Part shown: positions 8,544 through 16,590 of the stretch, one piece after another
Numbering within the stretch: the stretch's first letter is position 1
Layout: the number at the start of each line of letters is the position of its first letter
Source of the DNA: [Clostridium] clostridioforme AGR2157
GTDB lineage: Bacteria; Bacillota; Clostridia; Lachnospirales; Lachnospiraceae
Reading direction: 5' to 3'
Assembly (NCBI RefSeq): GCF_000424325.1
Contig: NZ_AUJR01000003.1
Coordinates: 124,001-188,000 of the forward strand
DNA: 64,000 nt
The notes under the pieces: generated by a model
Databases searched by the model: none
What the model was told of the DNA's origin: nothing
The model's input: the letters and a program-made list of their open reading frames with translations, nothing else
Made by a program: the position numbers and the translations under genes

Positions 8544-9704
8544 ATGAAATATCAAGTCATAACAAAGGACGGGCGTGCGAAGCGCGCCCGCATGGAAACA
8601 GTACACGGCACCGTGGAGACGCCTGTGTTTATGAATGTGGGAACAGTGGGCGCCATCAAAGGAGCTGTTTCAACGGATGACCTTCGGGGAATCGGCACCC
8701 AGGTGGAGCTGTCCAATACCTATCATCTCCATGTGCGCACCGGTGACAAGCTCATAAGGGAATTTGGCGGGCTTCACAGGTTTATGAACTGGGACCGCCC
8801 TATCCTTACGGATTCCGGCGGGTTCCAGGTGTTTTCCCTGGCAGGACTGCGCAAGATTAAGGAAGAAGGGGTTTACTTTAGTTCCCATATCGACGGCCAC
8901 AAGATATTCATGGGGCCTGAGGAGAGCATGCAGATTCAGTCCAATCTTGGCTCCACCATTGCCATGGCGTTTGATGAATGTCCTCCCAGCCATGCAAGCG
9001 ACGACTACATCCGGCATTCAGTGGAGCGAACCACCCGCTGGCTGGCGCGCTGCAAGACCGAGATGGAGCGCCTTAACTCCCTGCCGGATACGGTGAACCG
9101 GGAGCAGCTGCTGTTCGGCATCAACCAGGGCGGCGTGGTGGACGAGATACGCATGGAACATGCAAGGACCATACGGGACATGGACTTAGACGGATATGCG
9201 GTGGGCGGACTGGCAGTGGGAGAGAGCCACGAGGAGATGTACCATATCCTGGACGTGACAGTGCCCTGCCTGCCTGAGGACAAGCCTGTATACCTTATGG
9301 GCGTGGGAACCCCGGCCAACATCCTGGAAGCAGTGGACCGGGGCGTGGACTTTTTTGACTGCGTATATCCATCCAGGAACGGACGCCACGGCCATGTGTA
9401 CACCAACCAGGGTAAGCTGAACCTGTTTAACCAGAAATACGAGCTGGATTCCCGCCCCATAGAAGAGGGATGCGGCTGTCCTGCCTGCCGTTCCTACAGC
9501 AGGGCCTATATCCGCCATCTGCTGAAGGCAAAAGAAATGCTTGGAATGAGATTATGTACCTTGCATAATTTGTATTTTTATAATACAATGATGAAAGAGA
9601 TTCGCGACGCCATCGAGGAACACCGCTATGCTGAGTATAAAGCGGCCAAGCTTGCCTGTATGGAAGGTTCCAGCCGTGCGAACAGTACGGCGTCTGATGA
9701 ATAA
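8544..9704 (+). CDS. tgt: tRNA-guanine transglycosylase (queuine tRNA-ribosyltransferase)
   Basis: Exchanges guanine 34 for preQ1 in GUN-anticodon tRNAs. DSGGFQVFSL carries the first active-site Asp, and the DCVYPSRNGRHG block carries the nucleophile region. The C-terminal zinc site reads CGCPAC then LCTLHNLYF. It is 386 aa, typical. It is followed 48 bp later by yajC, the common bacterial tgt-yajC order. Confidence 0.96.
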   Translation: MKYQVITKDGRAKRARMETVHGTVETPVFMNVGTVGAIKGAVSTDDLRGIGTQVELSNTYHLHVRTGDKLIREFGGLHRFMNWDRPILTDSGGFQVFSLAGLRKIKEEGVYFSSHIDGHKIFMGPEESMQIQSNLGSTIAMAFDECPPSHASDDYIRHSVERTTRWLARCKTEMERLNSLPDTVNREQLLFGINQGGVVDEIRMEHARTIRDMDLDGYAVGGLAVGESHEEMYHILDVTVPCLPEDKPVYLMGVGTPANILEAVDRGVDFFDCVYPSRNGRHGHVYTNQGKLNLFNQKYELDSRPIEEGCGCPACRSYSRAYIRHLLKAKEMLGMRLCTLHNLYFYNTMMKEIRDAIEEHRYAEYKAAKLACMEGSSRANSTASDE

Positions 9705-9751
9705 GAAACTACTGCGGCGAGGCGGCGGTAGGTGTGAAGGAGGAAAATGGA

Positions 9752-10030
9752 ATGACAAGTGGTCCGATGTTCTGGGTTCTCTATATTGTTCTTCTGGGAG
9801 GTATGTTATATTTCATGGCAATCCGTCCTCAGAAGAAGGAGAGGCAAAGACAAAAGGAATTGTTGGAAAGCGTTGCAGTTGGTGATACCATTCTCACCAG
9901 CAGCGGATTCTATGGCGTTATCATCGACATGACAGATGATACAGTCATTGTGGAATTCGGTAACAATAAGAACTGCCGTATTCCCATGCAGAAGGCTGCC
10001 ATTATTCAGGTTGAAAAACCGGAAGCCTAA
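9752..10030 (+). CDS. yajC: YajC, Sec translocase accessory membrane subunit
   Basis: 92 aa with one N-terminal membrane helix (FWVLYIVLLGGMLYFMAI), the conserved RPQKKERQRQ stretch and the GFYGVIIDM/VIVEF C-terminal beta domain. The ATG at 9752 is chosen because GGAGG lies 8 nt upstream; the GTG at 9734 would overlap that ribosome site. It is followed directly by a terminator. Confidence 0.95.
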   Translation: MTSGPMFWVLYIVLLGGMLYFMAIRPQKKERQRQKELLESVAVGDTILTSSGFYGVIIDMTDDTVIVEFGNNKNCRIPMQKAAIIQVEKPEA

Positions 10031-10038
10031 GAGACATG

Positions 10039-10065
10039 AAACCCGGGGCCTTGTCCCGGGTTTTT
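10039..10065 (+). terminator. Terminator of tgt-yajC
   Basis: AAACCCGGG (10039-10047) pairs with CCCGGGTTT (10055-10063) and ends in a T-run. Confidence 0.88.
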
Positions 10066-10135
10066 GAATATGGCAGGATGTTCCCTTCGGAGGTTTGAAA
10101 GCGATAATATATATAAAAGAGAGCAGGAGGATAGG

Positions 10136-10753
10136 ATGATTAAGAACATTGTTTTTGATATGGGAAATGTCCTGGTGGACTACACGGCGGACAGAGTGTG
10201 CAGGCATTTCATAGAGGACCAGGAGACCCGGAAAAAGGTCAGCACCGCTATATTCGTATCACCTGAGTGGATTCTGCTGGACATGGGAGTCATACCGGAG
10301 GATATGGCCTTAAAAAAGATGCAGGCCCGCCTGGACACAGAGGAGGAGCGCAGTCTGGCAGCCCTGTGCTTTAACCGCTGGCATGAGTTCAACATGTATA
10401 AAAAGGAAGGAATGGAGGATGTGGTCAGGTGGCTTAAGTCCATGGGCTATGGCATCTATCTGTGCTCCAATGCATCCGTCCGCCTTTTGAGCTGCTATAA
10501 GGACGTGCTGCCCGCGGTGGACTGTTTTGACGGTATCCTGTTCTCGGCCGATGTCCTGTGTCTGAAGCCCCAGAAGGAGATATACGGCCATCTCTTTGAG
10601 CGGTTCCATCTGAAGCCTGAAGAATGCTTTTTTGTGGATGACCTGGAGCTTAACATAGAGGGCGCGCGCCGCTGCGGGATGGACGGATATTGTTTTGACG
10701 ATGGAAATGTGGAGAAATTGAGGAAAGTCCTGGCAGGACTGAACCAGAGATAA
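10136..10753 (+). CDS. HAD-superfamily (IA) phosphatase, YihX-like
   Basis: 205 aa. Motif I is FDMGNVLVDY (nucleophile Asp8), as in YihX-type sugar-phosphate phosphatases. Motif II is CSNAS, the motif III Lys is in KPQKEIY, and motif IV is FFVDDLELN. The ATG at 10136 follows GCAGGAGGA; upstream codons from 10064 lack a ribosome site. The substrate cannot be told. It is the last host gene left of the prophage. Confidence 0.88.
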   Translation: MIKNIVFDMGNVLVDYTADRVCRHFIEDQETRKKVSTAIFVSPEWILLDMGVIPEDMALKKMQARLDTEEERSLAALCFNRWHEFNMYKKEGMEDVVRWLKSMGYGIYLCSNASVRLLSCYKDVLPAVDCFDGILFSADVLCLKPQKEIYGHLFERFHLKPEECFFVDDLELNIEGARRCGMDGYCFDDGNVEKLRKVLAGLNQR

Positions 10754-10786
10754 AGAAAGTCAAAAAATATGGAATACATAGAAAAA

Positions 10787-10819
10787 GCTCCGTACCAGGC
10801 GGTACGGAGCAATTTTCTT
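10787..10819 (+). terminator. Terminator after HAD gene
   Basis: GCTCCGTACC (10787-10796) pairs perfectly with GGTACGGAGC (10801-10810), followed by AATTTTCTTT. Confidence 0.88.
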
Positions 10820-11095
10820 TAGGATTTTCGGATTTTCAAAAAGGGTTGAAGGATAGTTGTTAAACATTCGTGCATTTCTTATGTACTTAGTATAGCATGC
10901 AATACTCCGGAATGTTTGAATGTTCTTTGAATAGATTATTAAGAAAATCTTAAAATTGATAATCCCCACCCCCTGGTCAAAGCCATGGGAACGAATAAGG
11001 AAGCAAGGGAAAAAACAGAAGACTGGAAAAAACAGGCTTCGGGGGATGAAAGAAAAATGAAATGGAATCGTAAACTGAAAATGGGTATGAAAAAT
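10820..11095. other. Gene-free host/prophage border region
   Basis: AT-rich sequence in which I see no credible gene on either strand, no tRNA and no further terminator. It joins the HAD terminator to the tRNA-like half site at 11096. Confidence 0.5.
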
Positions 11096-11119
11096 GGAAG
11101 TAATGGGGCTCGAACCCAT
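11096..11119 (-). other. tRNA 3'-half-like sequence, candidate left attachment site
   Basis: Read on the minus strand: a T-arm (11103-11119) with 5-bp stem ATGGG/CCCAT and 7-nt loop TTCGAGC is followed at once by a 7-nt acceptor strand TACTTCC (11096-11102) and an A discriminator. This is exact tRNA geometry. No matching D-arm, anticodon arm or 5' acceptor strand lies upstream, where integrase sequence begins. It looks like the host remnant of a tRNA gene split by integration. Confidence 0.5.
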
Positions 11120-11179
11120 AGTAAAACCTTTATTTTACAGGGGATTGCGGGCCGCGTGTGATACTTCGTGTGATACATT

Positions 11180-12220
11180 CTATTTTGAGAGACCGGACAC
11201 CTTGATAAAGTGCCTGTTGATTTTCTTTGTCTGGCGAACTGTTTCCAGGTCAATGACATCCCTATAAACCGTTTTCATGACATTATCAGTGGCCCATCCA
11301 CCGCGTTGGAGAATATATTGGTCAGGGACCCCGATAGCGTGCATGATGCTGGCAGCATAATGGCGCAGATCGTGAAATCTGAATTTTGGCAATCCTGTTG
11401 ATTTGATGGCTCGTTCAAACCGGTGGGTTATCTGGTCTGGAGTAGCCTTCACAATGCGGCCTTCTATACCCCTCATCCTCTCTATCACAAAACCCGGAAA
11501 TTCTACCTGACGGTAGCTGCCGAAGGTCTTGGGCGGTTTGATATGCCACATCTTGTCAGGCCCCATAACCACACTCTTGTTTACATCAATCACGTTTCCA
11601 TGTATGTCGTCACTATCCAATGCGCATATTTCTCCTCTGCGCAATGGACCAAAAGCAGCCAGGAAAATGGCTATCTCAAGTTCCTTCCCCTCAACATGCT
11701 GTAGCAGGGTCTTTATGTCCTGGTCCGATGGCGTGTACAACGCAGGCCGTTTCTTGGCAGGCAGGGTGGTCTTAATATGAAAATCAGGATGGAACATCTC
11801 TAATGTGCCCGATACAAGCCCGTGTGCATTCCTCACGCTCTTGGGGCCTACCTTAGCAGAGATATCACTTATCCATACTTGAAGGGCTGTATTGGTTAGG
11901 TTATTCAGTTTAATGCGTCCCAATTCATACGGCTTGATGTAATTACGCTGTACAGCCTCATAGCCCCTTATGGTGCTGGGAGACAGAACCCCTCTTTTGG
12001 CGTCTATATAACGCGTGACGGCTTCATACAGGGTGATGTTCTCCGCAGTCATGCCTGCTTTGCCTGCGGCCCATTGGGCGGCCAGAAACTTGGCCTCCTT
12101 CTTCGTAGGGGCTGTGAAAGATTTGTAATGCTTCTTGCCGTCAACGTCTGTATAGTCATATACCTGGATGCGGATATTGCCTGACGGTAATTTGTTTTTA
12201 GTTTTTTTCTGCTGTGCCAT
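11180..12220 (-). CDS. int: Tyrosine recombinase (phage integrase)
   Basis: 346 aa. It has an N-terminal arm-binding AP2-like domain (10-50), a SAM-like core-binding domain (about 60-145) and a catalytic domain. Catalytic residues: Arg194 or 195 (GPLRRGEI), Lys231, His283 and Arg286 (HDLRHY), Trp309 at the usual second His position, and Tyr319 (KTVYRDV). The ATG at 12220 follows AGGAGG. The gene sits at the prophage edge with its 3' end toward the tRNA-like site, the normal arrangement for site-specific integration into a tRNA. Confidence 0.95.
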   Translation of the reverse strand: MAQQKKTKNKLPSGNIRIQVYDYTDVDGKKHYKSFTAPTKKEAKFLAAQWAAGKAGMTAENITLYEAVTRYIDAKRGVLSPSTIRGYEAVQRNYIKPYELGRIKLNNLTNTALQVWISDISAKVGPKSVRNAHGLVSGTLEMFHPDFHIKTTLPAKKRPALYTPSDQDIKTLLQHVEGKELEIAIFLAAFGPLRRGEICALDSDDIHGNVIDVNKSVVMGPDKMWHIKPPKTFGSYRQVEFPGFVIERMRGIEGRIVKATPDQITHRFERAIKSTGLPKFRFHDLRHYAASIMHAIGVPDQYILQRGGWATDNVMKTVYRDVIDLETVRQTKKINRHFIKVSGLSK

Positions 12221-12350
12221 GGTATCATTCCTCCTAAAAAATGGGTAAAATAAATACGCCCCTTGCCAGAACACTCCAGGAATGATATAATCCAAGTGTC
12301 TATGTTTGGATTATCTTCCGGGGGTAGCCTGGTAAGAGAAAATCTATGTG

Positions 12351-12383
12351 AAAAGCTTCTGTGTTCCCGCACAGGGGCTTTTT
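12351..12383. terminator. Hairpin with flanking A and T runs
   Basis: AAAAGC and CTGTG (12351-12363) pair with CACAG and GCTTTT (12370-12382). It can act in either direction, and on the minus strand it would end the lipoprotein transcript before int. Confidence 0.7.
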
Positions 12384-12392
12384 GCTTACTAT

Positions 12393-13343
12393 TTATTTAA
12401 AAGAAATAGTTATAGGTGTGGTGTCTTCAATGGTATCCCATCCATCGGTATAAAAAATATGAAATGACGTTTCAATGTTCTTAAATTCCGTAATTTTGTT
12501 TTCCTCAAGTTGACTGCTTAAAAAACTCATTGCGCTAATCCGCTTTTTCCCGGAGGCTACTTCGGCGGACATGGAAGAATCAATCATGAAACCATTTACA
12601 GAAGTATCTCTAACTTGAACTGTAATGCCCTTGTCTGAATTATTTTCAATATATGTTATGAATTGCGGCCCAAAGATTGAATCATCAGTCAAAAGACCTT
12701 TTGATATAATTTTAATGCCATTATTGTTATAAAGGACCTCTCCGCTGTCATCGTATACTTGCTGGTATCCATCGCCGACACTAGTAGTCAACTTTATCGG
12801 TTCAGTGTCTACATAGGACTCCCAGGAATCACTTTCAAATATATGTAAGGAGAACTCAATATCCGCAATAGTATCTATCCCACATTTTTCTAAATCACTG
12901 TTGGATATGACCATACCATCATTTGCTTTTTTACCTGCAGCAACATCACATGACATCTGCAAATCTATCATATATCCATTAACAGAACTATTCCGAGGTT
13001 GGATAGTGAGATTCTTATCGCTATTATTTTCGACAAGTAGCGTTATTTCAGGCCCCCAAAAACCATCCATCTTAAGTCCGGTCGCAGTGACAATGATATT
13101 ATCTTGGTTATAGATTTCTTTTTCTTCCAGCGTGACTTCATCAGATGGTGCTTCTGCATTAGTTTCTTCCGCTGGAGTATCATCAGCACTCGTTTCCTTC
13201 GTATCATTCTTCGCTTCTGATTTGGTGTCTTCGCTTTTTTGTGACACGGAGACCGGTTGGGTTGGCGCCTCAGATGTTCCGGAACTGCAGGCTGATAATA
13301 TAATGCTAGTGGTTAGTAAGGTTGCCAGAAAAAGTTTTTTCAT
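12393..13343 (-). CDS. Prophage-encoded lipoprotein with two tandem homologous domains
   Basis: 316 aa. Signal peptide MKKLFLATLLTTSIILSAC ends in a lipobox with Cys19, so it should be lipid-anchored outside. A Glu/Thr/Ser-rich linker (20-75) leads to two copies of a ~105-residue beta-rich domain (about 80-185 and 205-316). Each copy contains a VENNSDK or IENNSDK block, then SVNG-MID and DVAAGKK or EVASGKK. The domains resemble DUF4352-like extracellular modules but I do not assign them firmly. It is a likely lysogenic-conversion gene, expressed from the prophage left arm. Confidence 0.8.
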   Translation of the reverse strand: MKKLFLATLLTTSIILSACSSGTSEAPTQPVSVSQKSEDTKSEAKNDTKETSADDTPAEETNAEAPSDEVTLEEKEIYNQDNIIVTATGLKMDGFWGPEITLLVENNSDKNLTIQPRNSSVNGYMIDLQMSCDVAAGKKANDGMVISNSDLEKCGIDTIADIEFSLHIFESDSWESYVDTEPIKLTTSVGDGYQQVYDDSGEVLYNNNGIKIISKGLLTDDSIFGPQFITYIENNSDKGITVQVRDTSVNGFMIDSSMSAEVASGKKRISAMSFLSSQLEENKITEFKNIETSFHIFYTDGWDTIEDTTPITISFK

Positions 13344-13367
13344 TTGTAAATCCTCCTCAATATGATC

Positions 13368-13727
13368 CTAATTAGCCGGCTTGTTCTCTTTTTTCATTTT
13401 TGCAAATCCGACATATGATAAAATCATCTGTATGACTACAAACATGAAATAAACCGGGAATAATACTAAAGCAACAGTATACAGTATGGCACCCGTTAAT
13501 GCGAAGCCTCGCTTTCTCATGAATAACCCCAGGGCATTAAAGATTACAGCGAGTGCTGTGAATACAAGATGGGGCATCACTATTGCAGTGGCCAAACCGG
13601 AACCAATCTGTTCGGCGGTAGACGCTCCGCTCCCGGCAGCACCTGACCAGTATGTGGCCGAATATATCAGGTATAGTACACCTAATATAAATGAGATAAG
13701 TAGACACTTGCTTAATTTCTGTTTCAT
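13368..13727 (-). CDS. Small membrane protein, probable lysogeny-expressed partner of the lipoprotein
   Basis: 119 aa with three to four hydrophobic segments (8-25, 46-66, 75-105) and a basic C-terminus (KMKKENKPAN). The second ATG (13727) is chosen because AGGAGG lies 7 nt upstream; the first is only 1 nt from it. It lies 24 bp upstream of the lipoprotein on the same strand and is likely co-transcribed. The family is not recognised. Confidence 0.7.
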   Translation of the reverse strand: MKQKLSKCLLISFILGVLYLIYSATYWSGAAGSGASTAEQIGSGLATAIVMPHLVFTALAVIFNALGLFMRKRGFALTGAILYTVALVLFPVYFMFVVIQMILSYVGFAKMKKENKPAN

Positions 13728-13788
13728 ACACATTCCTCCTAAGTTAACGGCTAAGCCGAATTTTATTAAAAAGCCATGGGCTATTTAA

Positions 13789-14499
13789 TCATAAATCATT
13801 CCCGTAAAACCATTTGTTTTCTGCAAGGCCAAAGCCACGGTCTCCATGCCATCTGCTTATTAATCTCATAAAATCAGAACGTTCATTCAATTCAGAATGG
13901 TCATCTTCATCCTCTTCAGTATAACACCCCCTGGCTGGTTGTACAATCCCTTCCATGAGCGGAATAATATTTGTCTCTGGAAAGAAAATATGCTCCAGCT
14001 GTAATTCTGGTTCTGTGGGCTTTCTGGTTGCACTGTATGAGATGTTGCGGAACCATTCCTTGTAGGACATCAATGCTCTGTTAGATGCCTGATAGGACAG
14101 ACCAAATTTGTCATGTATCTGGATTGCGTCATGGCATTTATATTTGTGAATAAGAATACGTGGCGCTAAAAAATGGCTGGCGAAATAATTTGTTTCGTCA
14201 TCATTTTCTTTGGTATCACCAACATGTTTTAATAATATGTGTCCAACCTCATGCATTAGCGTGAAACGTTGCCTGCATATATACGAGAAGGCATCATTAT
14301 AATAGATTTTCCCTTTGAGTTTAAATGCATCGTCGCTTACCCTATAACACTCTTTTTCCTTTTTGGCAGAAAGTTCGGAATACTTATACAAAGGGATTTT
14401 TAATTTTTTAATAACATCAATGCAATCAATGGGAAACTCTTTTATTTCGCAGGTTTCGTATACATCCAAAATAATACGAAAAATCTCGCGTCGTTCCAA
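13789..14499 (-). CDS. ImmA/IrrE-family metallopeptidase
   Basis: 236 aa. The zinc motif HEVGH (His83, Glu84, His87) and a downstream acidic ligand (about Glu102 in DETNYFASHF) define the ImmA/IrrE family, which cleaves or derepresses phage and ICE repressors after DNA damage. It lies 14 bp downstream of the CI-like repressor gene on the same strand, the standard ImmR-ImmA pairing, so it probably inactivates that repressor. Confidence 0.92.
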   Translation of the reverse strand: MERREIFRIILDVYETCEIKEFPIDCIDVIKKLKIPLYKYSELSAKKEKECYRVSDDAFKLKGKIYYNDAFSYICRQRFTLMHEVGHILLKHVGDTKENDDETNYFASHFLAPRILIHKYKCHDAIQIHDKFGLSYQASNRALMSYKEWFRNISYSATRKPTEPELQLEHIFFPETNIIPLMEGIVQPARGCYTEEDEDDHSELNERSDFMRLISRWHGDRGFGLAENKWFYGNDL

Positions 14500-14513
14500 A
14501 CAAAATCACTCCT

Positions 14514-14846
14514 TTAGTCATCATCAGACAATAACGTTCTAATGATATCCTGTTTTTGTTCGACCGTGAGTTTTTTCCCATTACGGGCAATAAGGCTTTG
14601 AATATCCTCATATGTTGGCTCGTATTTGGATTGCGATATTCCTTTTGCCATTTCATCAAGTTCATCTACAGTTATTCCAAGTTCGCTACATATTGTGATA
14701 ACCACATCAACGCTGGCTTTACCAATGCCGGTTCGATTCAATATCGTATATAAGCTTGTGTATGGGATGTCACATTTTTCTGCAAAGGCCCTTAAACTAT
14801 ATCCTTGCTCCTTTATTAATCGTTGAATTAGTTGCTCCCTATTCAT
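14514..14846 (-). CDS. CI-like repressor (HTH XRE)
   Basis: 110 aa. An XRE helix-turn-helix is at about 8-60 (YSLRAFAEKCDIPYTSLYTI as scanning and recognition helices). A short C-terminal region follows without a LexA/CI peptidase domain, consistent with ImmA-dependent induction. It is divergent from the Cro-like gene across a 200-bp region with two opposing promoters and inverted repeats. Confidence 0.9.
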   Translation of the reverse strand: MNREQLIQRLIKEQGYSLRAFAEKCDIPYTSLYTILNRTGIGKASVDVVITICSELGITVDELDEMAKGISQSKYEPTYEDIQSLIARNGKKLTVEQKQDIIRTLLSDDD

Positions 14847-14872
14847 ATTTTCACCTCTCTCTGATGCTTTAT

Positions 14873-14901
14873 ATTATATACGATTTTGCGAATATTGTAA
14901 A
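14873..14901 (-). promoter_or_regulatory. Leftward lysogeny promoter
   Basis: On the minus strand, TTTACA (14896-14901) and TATAAT (14873-14878) are separated by 17 bp. The spacer contains the half-site ATATTCGC, which recurs as a palindrome at 15012-15031. Confidence 0.8.
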
Positions 14902-14948
14902 TAGAAATAAACGCAAAAACATATAAGAAGCATAAAAAAGAGACGAAA

Positions 14949-15031
14949 ATATTCTCACATGAAAATATAGTGCTTGACAATGGTTGCATGTGAGAATATA
15001 ATACAGTCAAGATATTCGCTGGTGCGAATAT
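14949..15031. promoter_or_regulatory. Operators: 13-bp inverted repeat and an ATATTCGC palindrome
   Basis: ATATTCTCACATG (14949-14961) is the exact inverse of CATGTGAGAATAT (14987-14999), the latter overlapping the rightward promoter spacer and -10. A second palindrome, ATATTCGC-TGGT-GCGAATAT (15012-15031), lies just downstream of that promoter. The two motif classes may serve the repressor and the Cro-like protein separately (inference). Confidence 0.75.
14974..15002 (+). promoter_or_regulatory. Rightward early lytic promoter
   Basis: A consensus SigA promoter: TTGACA (14974-14979), 17-bp spacer, TATAAT (14997-15002). It is overlapped by an operator arm. Confidence 0.9.
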
Positions 15032-15049
15032 GGAAAGAGAGGTGATTGC

Positions 15050-15265
15050 ATGTACAATAATCTACTTACAGCGATGAAAGGGAAAAATGTTACTTTCACT
15101 CAAATCGCAGATTTGCTTGGATGTAGATACCAAACAGTAAGTGATAATATTCAGGGGAGTAAAGAGAGAGGAGTTTACTTTGATGACGCAAAAAAAATAT
15201 GGAAAGTATTTTTCCCTGAATATGATTTTATGTGGTTATTTTACAGAGAGAAAAATAGCACCTAA
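15050..15265 (+). CDS. Cro-like small DNA-binding protein
   Basis: 71 aa. The helix-turn-helix reads FTQIADLLGCRYQTVSDNI (about 16-34). It is the first rightward gene after the divergent operator region, as Cro is. RBS GAGAGGTG is close to the ATG. Confidence 0.8.
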   Translation: MYNNLLTAMKGKNVTFTQIADLLGCRYQTVSDNIQGSKERGVYFDDAKKIWKVFFPEYDFMWLFYREKNST

Positions 15266-15311
15266 ACAAACACATGTTCGATAAAGCAACTATACCACTA
15301 TCACATGCGTG

Positions 15312-15344
15312 TGTCAACTATGAAAAGGAGGTGAGAGAGGATGA
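15312..15344 (+). repeat. Leader repeat, copy 1
   Basis: A 33-nt stretch containing AAAAGGAGGTGAGAG and the ATG of the next gene. It is 30/33 identical to 16117-16149, where it plays the same role for another gene. Confidence 0.85.
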
Positions 15345-15493
15345 GAAAAAATAGCCTCACATTATTATTGACACTAGGCGGTCTAATCATTATGAAGCAG
15401 ATTTTTACTTTTGATGGCGAGATTCTTTCAAAATATCAATCCGCTCTGCTATTCATGCTTACTTATTTATCACTTTGTAAGGTTTTGGAGTAA
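15341..15493 (+). CDS. 50-residue membrane peptide
   Basis: MRKNSLTLLLTLGGLIIMKQ and a second hydrophobic stretch (34-47) suggest two short membrane helices. A very strong ribosome site (AAAAGGAGGTG) precedes it. It overlaps the 3' end of the convergent gene at 15470 by 24 nt. No family is recognised. Confidence 0.55.
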   Translation: MRKNSLTLLLTLGGLIIMKQIFTFDGEILSKYQSALLFMLTYLSLCKVLE

Positions 15494-16054
15494 AGCGGTT
15501 ATTAAGGCTTTTATTTCTTCTGAATAGAGCCCAAGGATAAAAGAGACAATCCAACCGATAATGTTTACGACTCTGGAAACTATAGCAGAAGGGTTGAAAC
15601 CTATCCATTCAATTAATGAACTAGGGATAGTAAAAAGCGTTTTTATCGCATGAATTGGATTAAAGGAAGATTTGAAGTCCTGATAAATATAATTCCGCTT
15701 CATTGAAAGTTCATTGTAAAGCGTTGCAGCTGTCCGGTAATTAGTTATATCAGGTGCGCCATATTCAAGAGTGCCAGTGTAGTATCCAGAATATTTCTCT
15801 ATTACAGGAAACTTAACTAGAACATCATTCAGACATAAATCATAGTGCCCTCTTTTTTCCAAATGGAAGCCTACGGCATCATAAGGGCTTTTAGAGATGG
15901 ATGCAGAACTTAAATATGCAGTTAAGGTTTTTAGACATCCAATTATCTCATTGAGTTTCAAAAAGGCTCTTGCAATTGAAACAACGTAAATGATTGTTAA
16001 AAGCAACAGTGGATAATATTTAGCAGGTATGTTGAATGGAAATATGGTTTTCAA
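15470..16054 (-). CDS. Membrane protein of unknown function, inverted cargo gene
   Basis: 194 aa from a TTG start. Hydrophobic segments lie at about 10-30 and near the C-terminus (about 150-180), with a soluble middle part. The TTG at 16054 is preferred over the ATG at 16114 because a promoter (TTGTTT-17-TACAAT on the minus strand, about 16087-16116) overlaps that ATG, and GGGAG precedes the TTG. It is opposite to its neighbours, has its own promoter, and is bounded by a duplicated leader: a typical moron, possibly superinfection exclusion (inference). Confidence 0.65.
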   Translation of the reverse strand: MKTIFPFNIPAKYYPLLLLTIIYVVSIARAFLKLNEIIGCLKTLTAYLSSASISKSPYDAVGFHLEKRGHYDLCLNDVLVKFPVIEKYSGYYTGTLEYGAPDITNYRTAATLYNELSMKRNYIYQDFKSSFNPIHAIKTLFTIPSSLIEWIGFNPSAIVSRVVNIIGWIVSFILGLYSEEIKALITALLQNLTK

Positions 16055-16116
16055 ATTAGGATTCTCCCTTGTATATAATAAAGAAATTGTATCACAGGGA
16101 GGGGAGTAAAACAATA

Positions 16117-16149
16117 TGTCAACTGGGAAAAGGAGGTGAGAGGGGATGA
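16117..16149 (+). repeat. Leader repeat, copy 2
   Basis: Near-identical to 15312-15344 (three mismatches). Together they bracket about 770 bp of cargo. Confidence 0.85.
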
Positions 16150-16337
16150 TTAAACAATTGGCTGTTAGGATGTTGCTGGGACGGCAGAAACGGTATTGTA
16201 ATGTTCTGACATTACGTGGTAAGCCCTACATTGTTTCTATTAAGCCGTACCTATCATTTAAGGAAATTATGGACAGAGCCGTCAAAAGTGAAGTTTTAAC
16301 GGCCCAAGGAGAATTTGTTAAAGAGGTAGATTCTTAA
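16146..16337 (+). CDS. Small early phage protein
   Basis: 63 aa, basic at the start (MIKQLAVRMLLGRQKRYCNV), ending acidic. It uses the second copy of the strong leader ribosome site. No family recognised; it overlaps the tail of the convergent small gene at 16318. Confidence 0.6.
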   Translation: MIKQLAVRMLLGRQKRYCNVLTLRGKPYIVSIKPYLSFKEIMDRAVKSEVLTAQGEFVKEVDS

Positions 16338-16497
16338 GCGGAGGATAAGCGGATTCCATTTTCGATAGTAGTGATTCATATAGTTTAATTTCTGATTTGG
16401 AAATTTTTATGGACTTCGTGGATTTAATATTGGAGAGTTCCTGTTTTAGACTCCCATAGAGAAACAAAAGTTCAGTATCTGAAAAATCAATATTCAT
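16318..16497 (-). CDS. Small acidic-helical leftward protein
   Basis: 59 aa from MNIDFSDTELLFLYG, with heptad-like Leu/Ile spacing. AAGGA precedes the ATG at 16497. It overlaps the end of the rightward gene by 20 nt. Unknown; a few such inverted small genes occur in lysogeny regions. Confidence 0.45.
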   Translation of the reverse strand: MNIDFSDTELLFLYGSLKQELSNIKSTKSIKISKSEIKLYESLLSKMESAYPPLKNLPL

Positions 16498-16590
16498 AAA
16501 ACTATCCTTTTCCTTCCTTTTATACTTGGCGCGGCAACGCCTGTAAGTACAGTATACCAAGGAGGGGGACAAAACGCAACGAGGAAGGCG

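Noticed and set aside
10760-11119. A 119-codon leftward frame at the left prophage border
   Set aside because: Composition is dominated by Phe/Ile/Ser from AT-rich DNA, there is no ribosome site, and it covers a terminator and the tRNA-like half site.
11096-11160. A complete tRNA gene on the minus strand
   Set aside because: The T-arm and acceptor 3' strand are perfect, but no anticodon or D-arm can be folded upstream and the 5' side is integrase-flank sequence.
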